Shown: positions 47,714-56,164 of the stretch, piece by piece | Layout of the letters: each line of letters begins with the position of its first letter | How positions within the stretch are numbered: the first letter of the stretch is position 1 | NCBI GenBank assembly: GCA_001661245.1 | Contig: KV454011.1 | Location: 2,057,051 to 2,121,050 of the forward strand | DNA length: 64,000 nt | DNA from: Pachysolen tannophilus NRRL Y-2460 | Lineage: Eukaryota; Ascomycota; Pichiomycetes; Alaninales; Pachysolenaceae | Direction of reading: 5' to 3' | Notes under the pieces: generated by a model | The model's input: the letters and a program-made list of their open reading frames with translations, nothing else | Databases searched by the model: none | What the model was told of the DNA's origin: nothing | Program-made: the position numbers and the translations under genes

Positions 47714-48145
47714 AAAATTAAAATTTTTTTTTAATTTTTGTATTCTTTTTCTTTCTTTCTCAAATATATATATATATATAGTGTATTTTAAACTTAGAAA
47801 AACAATCCCTTTAATGATTACATTTCATAGACCTCTAGTCTCACTTCTCAATACTAGTTCCTTTTTACTCTTGTCGTTGTCGTTTGTCATTATTCTTCAT
47901 CTTCTTCTACTACTTGAATAACAGTGGTAGTGCACTCAAAACACAAATAAAATCAACGTTTGAAATTTTTCATTGAAAAAAAAAAATCTTCAAATAAATT
48001 CTGAGTTCGAATACCTTTTACGAGCTGATAAAGAATAAAAGAAGAAGATATTGAAGAAAGTGAAAAGAAAGTATATAGTTTGAAAAAAAATTTTTTTTTG
48101 GTTTTTTTTCTTTGTTACTTTTCTCTTTTCTTGTTTTGAATATTT
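47714..48145. other. ARP7-HTS1 intergenic region
   Basis: 432 bp with a short (TA)n tract at 47765-47780, T-rich stretches and the HTS1 leader. A 75-codon plus-strand frame overlapping the end of ARP7 has no recognisable feature. Confidence 0.5.
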
Positions 48146-49792
48146 ATGTTTCGCAGATTGGTTGCGGTAATAGTTAGAGGAAGAACAATGTCAACAGAAG
48201 CTACGAGTGCTATTAAAGTTCCTGTCTCAGGAAAATCTCTGAATGTATCAGAGAAGAAAGGTTCTAAAAAAAATGGGAAAATAGAACAAGTTCAATTTAC
48301 TTTAAAGACTCCTAAGGGGACCAAGGATTGGGCTGATAAAGATATGGTTATTAGAGAGGGTATTTTTAATTCTTTATCTCAGTTGTTTAAAAGACATGGA
48401 GGTGTTACTATTGATACTCCAGTATTTGAATTGAGAGAAATTCTTGCAGGAAAATATGGTGAAGATTCAAAATTGATATATAATTTAGAAGATCAAGGTG
48501 GTGAATTAACTTCTTTAAGATATGATTTAACTGTTCCATTTGCTAGGTTTGTTGCTATGAATGGTATTTCTCAAATAAAAAGATATCATATTGCAAAAGT
48601 TTATAGAAGAGATCAACCTGCAATGACAAAAGGTAGAATGAGAGAATTTTATCAATGTGATTTTGATGTTGCTGGATCTCATGATCCAATGGTTCCAGAT
48701 GCAGAGATCTTGGCTATTTTAGTAGAAGGGTTGACTGGATTAGGAGTAACTGATTTTAAAATTAAATTAAATCATAGAAAAATTTTAGATGGTATTTTCC
48801 AAGTTTGTGGTGTTAAAGATGAAGATGTTAGAAAAATTTCTTCTGCTGTTGATAAATTAGATAAATTACCATGGGAAGCAGTTAAAAAGGAAATGTGTGA
48901 AGAAAAAAATCAACCAGAAGAAGTTGCTGATAAAATTGGTGAATTTGTTAAATTAAATGGTTCAATTGAAGAAATTCTTTCAATCTTAACCAAAAATGAA
49001 TTATTGTCTAATAATCCATCTGCTGCTGAAGGTTTAAAAGAAATGCAAATTTTGGATACATATCTGAAAGCATTTAATATCACTTCATTTATTTCTTTTG
49101 ATTTATCATTAGCTAGAGGATTAGATTATTATACAGGTCTTATTTATGAAGCTGTTACAGCACAATCAGCACCACCAAAAGATGCTGATCAAAAAAAGAA
49201 AAACCTGAAAACTGATGATGAGGATGCTTCTGAATATGTAGGTGTTGGTTCTATCGCAGCAGGTGGTAGATATGATAACTTGGTTGGTATGTTTTCTGGT
49301 GCTTCAAGATCATCAGGTAAAGCCGGTGCTTCAATTCCATGTGTTGGTATTTCATTTGGTGTTGAACGTATTTTCTCTTTAATAAAACTGAGATTAGAAT
49401 CTCAACAATTTAAAGTGAGACCAACTTCAACACAAGTTTATATAATGGCATTTGGTGGAGGTGAAGGATGGAATGGATTTTTAGCTGAAAGAATGGCAAT
49501 TGCCAAGAAATTATGGTCTGCTGGAATTGAATGTGAATATTTGTACAAGGCAAAGGCAAATCCAAGAAAACAATTTGATGCAGCTGAAAAATCAGGTTGT
49601 CCAGTGGGTGTAATTTTAGGTAAAGAAGAATATCCACAAGGGAAGTTAAGAGTAAAATTATTAGGTACTGGTGAAAATGATGATGGGGAATTAATTGATA
49701 TCGATGATGTTGTTGAAGTTGTTAAGAGTAAATTGAAAGATGGTAATGTTGATGGCGTTGATGAGGTGACCCGTTTACTTAAAGGATTGTAA
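48146..49792 (+). CDS. HTS1: Histidyl-tRNA synthetase, cytosolic and mitochondrial from one gene
   Basis: 548 aa. The class II synthetase catalytic core runs from [13 protein letters not shown] (about 55) to about 430. It includes motif 2 ([25 protein letters not shown]), the histidine-binding ARGLDYYTG, and motif 3 near [10 protein letters not shown]. The C-terminal anticodon-binding domain contains [29 protein letters not shown]. Two in-frame starts matter. The ATG at 48146 gives a basic N-terminal presequence ([14 protein letters not shown]), and the ATG at 48188 (MSTEATSA) gives the cytosolic form, the dual-targeting scheme known for yeast HTS1. Confidence 0.96.
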   Translation: MFRRLVAVIVRGRTMSTEATSAIKVPVSGKSLNVSEKKGSKKNGKIEQVQFTLKTPKGTKDWADKDMVIREGIFNSLSQLFKRHGGVTIDTPVFELREILAGKYGEDSKLIYNLEDQGGELTSLRYDLTVPFARFVAMNGISQIKRYHIAKVYRRDQPAMTKGRMREFYQCDFDVAGSHDPMVPDAEILAILVEGLTGLGVTDFKIKLNHRKILDGIFQVCGVKDEDVRKISSAVDKLDKLPWEAVKKEMCEEKNQPEEVADKIGEFVKLNGSIEEILSILTKNELLSNNPSAAEGLKEMQILDTYLKAFNITSFISFDLSLARGLDYYTGLIYEAVTAQSAPPKDADQKKKNLKTDDEDASEYVGVGSIAAGGRYDNLVGMFSGASRSSGKAGASIPCVGISFGVERIFSLIKLRLESQQFKVRPTSTQVYIMAFGGGEGWNGFLAERMAIAKKLWSAGIECEYLYKAKANPRKQFDAAEKSGCPVGVILGKEEYPQGKLRVKLLGTGENDDGELIDIDDVVEVVKSKLKDGNVDGVDEVTRLLKGL

Positions 49793-50032
49793 ATAGCTGA
49801 AGCTATGTTATTCCCAATAACATTGTAAATACACAAAATCAATACTAATCAAGAATATAACTTTTATTGAATAAATCTAAATTAAATCTAATTTTGCTTT
49901 TTTTTATAAATAAAAAAAATATATATATATATATATATAATATCAAATCATGAACATCGTATCAAATTTGGAAAAAAATAAATAAATAAAATAAAATAAA
50001 ATAAAAAAAAAAAAAAAGAAAAATGCAATCTT
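49793..50032. other. Convergent HTS1/BNA2 3' flanks
   Basis: 240 bp of 3' UTR sequence with a (TA)n tract at about 49919-49939 and an A-rich end. Nothing else is seen. Confidence 0.5.
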
Positions 50033-51505
50033 TCACCAATGCCCACTTTTCTTATTACTCATATCATCTTGCCAGCTCCCAGCCAAACCAATCACCTGGT
50101 TATTACCGTCATCATCGTCATAGTCATCATCATCATCAGCATCATTTTCGCTGTTCAACTTTTTTTTCTTGTTAATTGGTAAAATTCCATCTGTTAATAT
50201 TCTTTTACCCCAAGAACCAGCTGCAGGATCACCAGTTTCATCTCTACATTGTTTCAAGAAGGGCAACAAAGCAGTACCTCCAGTACCTTTTTGTTCATTT
50301 TTACCCTTTGTTGTTGATTTGGCTAAACCAGATCTCAATGTCTTTGTTAATGATGAGCCTGCATCTTTTGATTTTTGTGCTTGGATAATAACATATCTAG
50401 TAACAATTTGAATATGTTTATCTCTAAAAGATTTAAGCATAGCCAAACAAGCATCATAAGATAAAGTCAATTCCGGGTTTTTATCACCATTTGCCAATAC
50501 ATAATCTCTTAAGCAATTAACTTTTGAAAGATGTTCTAAAAAATTTCTATGTTTACCTGGCATATATAATCTCATTTCATTTAAAAAGGGATTACTTTTA
50601 TCATTTTTTTTCTTGTCATTGTCTCTTTCTCCAGTAGAATAATGATCTACATTTAACAAAATATCTAATGCTTGAATCAATGAAGATTGAGCATTAGAAC
50701 CTCCTGAATAAATTCTTGGTGTTTTTTCATCTCCATAAAATACACCATTTTCTAAACCTACATCTCCCATATTTTTCCAACCTGCTAAATAAGGTCTAAT
50801 ACGGAAATAAAAAATATGAGGATCACACATTTCTTCCATTTTCATCATAACTGAACCCAATTTATCAATTGATTCTGCCATTTTTTGGAAATTTTTCACA
50901 ACTTCAGAAGGAATATTTTCTCTTGCAGCTTTTATAGCATCTAATCCATATTGTAAACATTTAGCACCTTTATATTCAAAATAAACACTAACCAAATAAA
51001 ACCATGATTCATCTATTGATCCTGTAAATGTATTTATAGTGGTAAGATTTTCTAAATTTAATAATTCATCATCTTCATTTCCATCTTCAGGTAAAATAAG
51101 TTTATAATTCCATAAACATAATCCAGAATAAGTGGCAATCAGAGGAAGTCCCAAATATTCACAAACTTCTGTAAATGGTTTCGATAACTGAACAGGTAAC
51201 TTATTTAAAGGTTCATCAACACCCCAAATATATGCATGAGTTAAAAATCCTAAAATACTATAAGCCCTTCTATATTCTTGAACATTTGATAATTCTGATG
51301 TAGACAATACTTCCAACTTCTTATCTATCACTGACCTAATCTTCTTGGTCAATATTAAAGAAGGTAAATTCGAAACTATATCTTCCCATATTTTATACCT
51401 TTCTTGTGGTAATTTGACTAATGGTAATTCTTCTGGTAAAAAACCATGGCTATATGAAACGTCATAAGCCTTCAAATCCGGTAATTCAATCATAACCTCC
51501 AACAA
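50033..51505 (-). CDS. BNA2: Indoleamine 2,3-dioxygenase (Bna2), kynurenine pathway
   Basis: 490 aa (Met at codon 5 is an alternative start). IDO-family blocks: SILGFLTHAYIWG, VCEYLGLPLIATYSGLCLWNYKLI, FYLVSVYFEYKGAKCLQYG, FYFRIRPYLAGWKN, YSGGSNAQSSLIQALDILL and LYMPGKHRNFLEHLSKV, the last carrying the region of the proximal heme His. It opens L-tryptophan to N-formylkynurenine, the first step of de novo NAD synthesis. The C-terminal about 50 residues (KKKKLNSEN, then an Asp run) are a charged tail beyond the catalytic domain. The promoter lies toward the N gap, so its full regulatory region is not visible. Confidence 0.95.
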   Translation of the reverse strand: MLEVMIELPDLKAYDVSYSHGFLPEELPLVKLPQERYKIWEDIVSNLPSLILTKKIRSVIDKKLEVLSTSELSNVQEYRRAYSILGFLTHAYIWGVDEPLNKLPVQLSKPFTEVCEYLGLPLIATYSGLCLWNYKLILPEDGNEDDELLNLENLTTINTFTGSIDESWFYLVSVYFEYKGAKCLQYGLDAIKAARENIPSEVVKNFQKMAESIDKLGSVMMKMEEMCDPHIFYFRIRPYLAGWKNMGDVGLENGVFYGDEKTPRIYSGGSNAQSSLIQALDILLNVDHYSTGERDNDKKKNDKSNPFLNEMRLYMPGKHRNFLEHLSKVNCLRDYVLANGDKNPELTLSYDACLAMLKSFRDKHIQIVTRYVIIQAQKSKDAGSSLTKTLRSGLAKSTTKGKNEQKGTGGTALLPFLKQCRDETGDPAAGSWGKRILTDGILPINKKKKLNSENDADDDDDYDDDDGNNQVIGLAGSWQDDMSNKKSGHW

Positions 51506-51752
51506 AAACAGGGGAAAAACAAATATACTTTAACCAATAGATTGGAAAGTAACAAAAGTAACCAAAATAACCGAAAACCAAAAATGAAAGAAAGAAAACA
51601 AAGCAAAAAAAAAAAACGAAAAAAACGAAACCACAACTATTTATATAGTATGTGCCAAAATTGAATAATTATTAATATTAATATTAATATAAATAATAAA
51701 AGAGAGAGAAGTCATCATGTGATTAAAAAGGAAATAAAAAAAAAAAAAATTT
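51506..51752. other. BNA2 upstream region up to the gap
   Basis: About 250 bp of AT-rich sequence before the gap. No box is recognised with confidence. Confidence 0.4.
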
Positions 51753-52224
51753 NNNNNNNNNNNNNNNNNNNNNNNNNNNNNNNNNNNNNNNNNNNNNNNN
51801 NNNNNNNNNNNNNNNNNNNNNNNNNNNNNNNNNNNNNNNNNNNNNNNNNNNNNNNNNNNNNNNNNNNNNNNNNNNNNNNNNNNNNNNNNNNNNNNNNNNN
51901 NNNNNNNNNNNNNNNNNNNNNNNNNNNNNNNNNNNNNNNNNNNNNNNNNNNNNNNNNNNNNNNNNNNNNNNNNNNNNNNNNNNNNNNNNNNNNNNNNNNN
52001 NNNNNNNNNNNNNNNNNNNNNNNNNNNNNNNNNNNNNNNNNNNNNNNNNNNNNNNNNNNNNNNNNNNNNNNNNNNNNNNNNNNNNNNNNNNNNNNNNNNN
52101 NNNNNNNNNNNNNNNNNNNNNNNNNNNNNNNNNNNNNNNNNNNNNNNNNNNNNNNNNNNNNNNNNNNNNNNNNNNNNNNNNNNNNNNNNNNNNNNNNNNN
52201 NNNNNNNNNNNNNNNNNNNNNNNN
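51753..52224. other. Assembly gap (472 N)
   Basis: A run of 472 N between the BNA2 and AHA1 divergent starts, flanked by A-rich and T-rich homopolymers that probably broke the assembly. Content is unknown; it could hold only promoter sequence or a small gene. Confidence 0.98.
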
Positions 52225-52434
52225 TGACTCGTCCAAATTTTTTTTTTTTTTTTATTTATTTTTTGACTTTTTTTTCACATTTTTTTTCTCGATGCTTCTG
52301 TGAGTAAGAGTAACAACACAAGTACATTTAAACGTATAAACTTATAATGATTGTATAAATTATTATTAAATTAAAGAAAAATAATCAAATTGTTAAATTT
52401 TTAATTTTTCTATTGTTGACTTGTGATATTGAAA
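52225..52434. other. AHA1 upstream region
   Basis: 210 bp from the gap to the AHA1 ATG. It begins TGACTC, a Gcn4 half-site core, at the gap edge, then T-rich sequence. The motif is too short to call a site. Confidence 0.35.
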
Positions 52435-53463
52435 ATGGTTGTTCATAATCCTAATAATTGGCATTGGGTTGATAAAAATTGTATTGATTGGACTCGGGAA
52501 TATTTTAAAGAGAAATTAATTAATTTATCTAGTACTGTGGAAGATAAAAAAGTTTATATTTCTAAAATTAAAAAAATAGATGGTGATGTTGAAGTTTGTC
52601 AAAGAAAGGGTAAAGTGATTTCTTTATTTGATTTACAATTGATTTTGGAGATTAGTGGGGATGTATCAGATGAGAAAGGGAAGATCAATGGTACTATTAC
52701 GATTCCTGAATTAGCTTATGATACAGAATATGATGATTTCCAATTTTCTACTATTATTGAAGGAAAAAATTTAAGTTTAACTTTAGAAGATGATTTTAAA
52801 AAAATTGTAAGGACACATTTAATTCCACAATTGAGAAAAATTTTAAGTCATTTTGGTGAAGATTTAATTGCAACACATGGTTCTGATATTCAACTTCCTG
52901 AAGATCAAGTTAATTCTACTTTTACTAAAAATTCATCTAAGGCAAAACAAACAACAACATCTTCTTCATTTATAAATAAGTCTTCTCTGGCTTCAAACAC
53001 GGAAGCTTCAGCCGCTGGGAAATCAGCCACTTTAGAAAATAAGAAGATAACTCCAAAATATAATGTTGCTGCTTTTAAGATGTCTTCTACATTCAACACT
53101 ACAGCAGAACAATTATATTTGACATTATTGGATAAGCCAAGAGTTGCAGCATGGACAAGATCACAACCTAATATTGAAATTGTTGAAAATTCAAATTTTT
53201 CACTTTTTGATGGAAATATAAGTGGTAAAATTTTAAAATTGATACCAAATGAATTTATTTCAATGTTATGGAGATTAAAAGATTGGAAAGAAGGACATTT
53301 TGCACAATTAAATCTTACTTTAAAACAAGGTGAAAGTGAAACAGTTATGGATATAGATTGGAAAGGTATTCCAGTTGGTGAAGAAGATGCAGTTAAAGAA
53401 AATTTTGAAAATTACTACATTACTTCAATTAAAGCAACTTTTGGATTTGGTGCTATCTTGTAG
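52435..53463 (+). CDS. AHA1: Aha1, Hsp90 ATPase activator
   Basis: 342 aa from MVVHNPNNWHWVDKNC; the open frame extends four codons upstream without an ATG. It has the conserved NxNNWHW start, then the Aha1 N-terminal domain (about 1-155, QRKGKVISLFDLQLILEISGDV), a Ser/Thr/Ala linker (about 165-205), and the AHSA1/START-like C-terminal domain (about 215-342, FNTTAEQLYLTLLDKPRVAAWTRSQPNI...GNISGKILKLIPNEFISMLWRLKDW...FGFGAIL). It stimulates Hsp90 (Hsp82/Hsc82) ATPase in the cytosol. The gene is complete; its promoter abuts the gap. Confidence 0.96.
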   Translation: MVVHNPNNWHWVDKNCIDWTREYFKEKLINLSSTVEDKKVYISKIKKIDGDVEVCQRKGKVISLFDLQLILEISGDVSDEKGKINGTITIPELAYDTEYDDFQFSTIIEGKNLSLTLEDDFKKIVRTHLIPQLRKILSHFGEDLIATHGSDIQLPEDQVNSTFTKNSSKAKQTTTSSSFINKSSLASNTEASAAGKSATLENKKITPKYNVAAFKMSSTFNTTAEQLYLTLLDKPRVAAWTRSQPNIEIVENSNFSLFDGNISGKILKLIPNEFISMLWRLKDWKEGHFAQLNLTLKQGESETVMDIDWKGIPVGEEDAVKENFENYYITSIKATFGFGAIL

Positions 53464-53717
53464 TAAAAGAATTTTTTTTTTTTTATTTTTTATTTTTTTT
53501 CTTTACTTTTTGTTATAATGAAGATTAAATAAATAAAATAAAAAAAAAAAAAAAAAAAGACCATAATGATAATAAAATATACTCCAAAGGTTAATTCAGA
53601 AATGAAATTCGAAAGTGTATTTACTCACTTATATACACCGCTAACGTAGTCTTATCATTTGCAAATTAAAAAAAAAAAGAAAAACATAAACCTATTTATT
53701 TAGTTTTTTTTTTCTCT
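53464..53717. other. Convergent AHA1/SOD2 3' flanks
   Basis: 254 bp with A and T homopolymers typical of 3' UTRs. No gene is seen. Confidence 0.5.
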
Positions 53718-54386
53718 TTAATTTGCTAAATAACGTCTTTCAGCTTCTTTCCAGTTAATAACATTCCAAATAGCTTTAAAATAATCAGCTTTAACATTTT
53801 TGTATTGCAAGTAATATGCGTGTTCCCATGCATCGATTGCAACCAATGGAACGTACAGGGTTGGAACTGTATCTTGGTTATAAGTTTGAACAACCTCAAT
53901 TGCTCCATTTTCTTTATTTTTAACAATAAAAGCCCAACCTGAACCTTGAACACCAGCAAGTTTAGCATTGGTTAAAGAAATCAACTTATCATAAGAACCA
54001 TATTGTTGAGCAATTTGTTTTGATAATTCTGAAGAATCTCCTGGAATTGCACCTCCATCTTTATTTGCTGGAGATAAATTCTTCCAGAATAAACAATGGT
54101 TAAGGTACCCACCACCATGAAATTTAATATTTTGTTGTAAAGCTACAGCTGCTTTAACATCATTCTTACTTTCAGCTTCAGCAAGTTTCTCTGAAGCTTG
54201 GTTATAACCATTGACATAAGTTTGATGATGTTTTGTATAATGTAATTCATTAATTTGACCAGAAATGTATGGTTCTAAAGCACCAAAATCCCAATCCAAT
54301 TCCGGTAAAGAAATCTTAGTTCTAGTAAAACTTGGGGCTGCTCTATTAGCAGATTTACTCAAAGTACGTAATGAGGTTCTGAACAT
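53718..54386 (-). CDS. SOD2: Manganese superoxide dismutase, mitochondrial
   Basis: 222 aa. A basic, Ser/Arg-rich presequence (about 1-25: MFRTSLRTLSKSANRAAPSF) precedes the Fe/Mn-SOD fold starting SLPELDWDFGALEPYISGQINELHY. The metal ligands are His49 (ELHYTKHH), the His in YLNHCLFW, and Asp and His in IDAWEHAYYLQY. GGG in FHGGGYLNH and VQGSGWAFIV point to the Mn type. It dismutates superoxide in the mitochondrial matrix. A Skn7/Cap1-type oxidative input would be expected from yeast biology; no clear site is called in the 800-bp upstream region. Confidence 0.97.
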   Translation of the reverse strand: MFRTSLRTLSKSANRAAPSFTRTKISLPELDWDFGALEPYISGQINELHYTKHHQTYVNGYNQASEKLAEAESKNDVKAAVALQQNIKFHGGGYLNHCLFWKNLSPANKDGGAIPGDSSELSKQIAQQYGSYDKLISLTNAKLAGVQGSGWAFIVKNKENGAIEVVQTYNQDTVPTLYVPLVAIDAWEHAYYLQYKNVKADYFKAIWNVINWKEAERRYLAN

Positions 54387-55215
54387 TTTATTTTATTTAT
54401 TTTACTTTACCAAACTTTCTAATAAGTAATAAATAGATCAATTGAACTTATTTTTTTAATCTTTATTGAAAATTGAGTATATTGAAAAAAAAAAAGCAAT
54501 TGAATTAATATTTATATATATATATAATATATATATTTATAATATTTTTTTTCTAAATAATTCTACTAGTTTCTCTATCTAATATTAACCACACTTTTTA
54601 GTTTGGTTAATTTCACAGGGAACATTACGGAGAGCAAGCCTTATTGGAGGAATGTAAAAAATTGATATGCATCCGCCAAATGAATTTGTGCGCAAACTAG
54701 AACCGAATTATGTATTTTAAAAAAGAGAAGCAAAAGAACGGACAGTGGAGACCGTGTCCGGGATTTCTGCAGAGATGGATTTTTTTTTTCTTTTTTCTTT
54801 CTTTTTTCTTTAATTCCTTCTTTCCAGCGCAAATAGAGAAAGAAAAAGCGTATCAAAGAGAAAAAGCGCAGCAAATGTTAATAAAATTTGTTTCTAAAGT
54901 TTTTAATAATTGAGTCGCGTGGGTAGTGGGTAGTGGGTCGTGGGAGGGTAGTGTAAATCAGACACAGGAAATATATGACGTGGGAGAATAGTATCTATCT
55001 AGTAGAGTAAGCTAAGAAGATCAATGGATACTAATGGACTCATTAAGTAATTCACTGACTCGCTGTCTGAGTTACTGGTAACCAATAGTGGACCATAACT
55101 GTTGTGATCCGAGAGAGCAAAAAAGCAAAAAGACAACAAAAACAATTTGTTTTCTTGTCGAAAAGTATCATCTTTTTTGAGGAATTAGGTTGTAAATTCT
55201 TTATTCCATATTGTT
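54387..55215. other. SOD2/DPM2 divergent intergenic region
   Basis: About 0.83 kb. It has (TA)n stretches at 54513-54537, a 6-bp inverted repeat CGGACA/TGTCCG at 54739-54760, a G-rich patch of near-tandem GGGTAGT units at about 54918-54952, and a TGACTC core near 55058. Small frames here (67-77 codons) are noise. Confidence 0.45.
54739..54760. promoter_or_regulatory. CGGACA-N10-TGTCCG inverted repeat
   Basis: Perfect 6-bp arms with CGG and CCG at the outer ends (CGG-N16-CCG), the geometry of zinc-cluster factor sites. It is about 355 bp upstream of SOD2 and 455 bp upstream of DPM2. Motif only. Confidence 0.3.
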
Positions 55216-55479
55216 ATGTTATTTTTTATAACTTTAGTATTTGCATACTATACCATTTGGATTTTTATCAATCCTTTTATAAGTGAAGATTCTATTTTCC
55301 GTAAATTTTTCTTAGATAGGGATGTCTCTATAAAGATCCCAGTGATTTTACTTACGTTAGGTTTTACAGTGGTGGCAACTTTTATAGGTTCAATTTTAAT
55401 AAAATCAGATGGTAATGTTTCAAGAGATCGAAGAAAAGTAAAGAAAAGAAAGGGAAGAAAAGAAAAAAAGATAAGTTGA
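55216..55479 (+). CDS. DPM2: Dpm2-like regulatory subunit of dolichol-phosphate-mannose synthase
   Basis: 87 aa. Two membrane helices (about 1-20 and 38-64) with the Dpm2 signature VFAYYTIWIFINPFISEDSIFRKFFLDRDVSIKIPV, close to human [34 protein letters not shown]. Dpm2 stabilises Dpm1/Dpm3 in the ER membrane. S. cerevisiae uses a single-subunit Dpm1 and lacks it, so its presence fits a yeast outside the Saccharomycetaceae. An in-frame TAG upstream fixes the start unless there is an upstream exon; the N-terminus is about 10 residues shorter than in human. The tail is unusually Lys/Arg-rich (RDRRKVKKRKGRKEKK). Two perfect hairpins follow directly downstream. Confidence 0.85.
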   Translation: MLFFITLVFAYYTIWIFINPFISEDSIFRKFFLDRDVSIKIPVILLTLGFTVVATFIGSILIKSDGNVSRDRRKVKKRKGRKEKKIS

Positions 55480-55491
55480 TTACTATGGTTG

Positions 55492-55514
55492 ATCAGCGCT
55501 TTTTAAGCGCTGAT
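55492..55514. terminator. Perfect 10-bp hairpin followed by T5, downstream of DPM2
   Basis: ATCAGCGCTT (55492-55501), 3-nt loop, then the exact complement AAGCGCTGAT (55505-55514), then a T run. It starts 13 nt after the DPM2 stop. It looks like a bacterial intrinsic terminator but sits in a yeast 3' UTR; it may act as an mRNA 3'-end or stability element. Labelled terminator for shape only. Confidence 0.5.
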
Positions 55515-55515
55515 T

Positions 55516-55548
55516 TTTAAAAGCAGTTATAGAGCAATTGCTTTTAAA
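55516..55548. repeat. Second perfect 10-bp inverted repeat adjoining the first hairpin
   Basis: TTTAAAAGCA (55516-55525) and TGCTTTTAAA (55539-55548), with a 13-nt loop that itself overlaps the palindrome AGCAATTGCT. It is only 1 nt beyond the preceding hairpin. Confidence 0.7.
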
Positions 55549-56164
55549 TGTATATATCTTTATAGTGATTATAGAATGATTTAATTTGTTGTTGTTTCTT
55601 TTAAAAAAAAAAAAAAAAAGTTTTTTAATTTTTTTTCTAAAAAAAAAGGCTGTTGCTTTGTATTTTTTTCCTTAATTTTTCTCTCTTTTTTTTTTTGATT
55701 AAAACCAAAAAAATATCATCATCATCATTTTGCCCGGTAATCTATACTAAAAACACCACATATCTAATTTATCGAATAGAAAGAAGATATTGGATATCGC
55801 AATAGATATTGAATTAAAATAATTGAAGGAATTCTCTAAACATTTATTTGGGAAACATCATCATTATTTTTTTTTTTGTTTATTTTTTTTCTTTCTTTCT
55901 TTCCTACTTAGTATTTACCAAATAATAGATCATTTGACTTGATTGAAACGAGACAAACCTATACTTGCTTAAATGACTATTGACAATCAACAGATATAAG
56001 AAATTCTTTTCCCTTTTTTTGCGGTTTTAGTGTTTTGGTTTTTTTGGTTTTTTTCTTTTTTTTTTTATTTTGTTCATTTTATTTTTATTTTTGGGTTTAT
56101 TTATGGGTTCTTGTTCTAGTTCAATTTTCACTTTTTTTTTTTTTAACTAGTTGTTCTTTCCATC

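Larger units (their letters stand above)
55480..56164. other. DPM2 3' flank / PKH3 promoter and leader
   Basis: About 0.69 kb. Two tandem perfect hairpins lie at 55492-55548, then A and T homopolymers and a T-rich leader before PKH3. A 61-codon frame starting at 56035 is T-rich noise overlapping the PKH3 start. Confidence 0.55.

Noticed and set aside
49438-49842. 134-codon minus-strand frame antisense to HTS1
   Set aside because: It mirrors the codon pattern of HTS1 and has no independent features.
52225-52230. Gcn4 site TGACTC at the gap edge
   Set aside because: Only a 6-nt core with its left half lost in the gap; too short to call.
51715-52303. Two long open frames across the N run
   Set aside because: They are open only because N has no stop codons.
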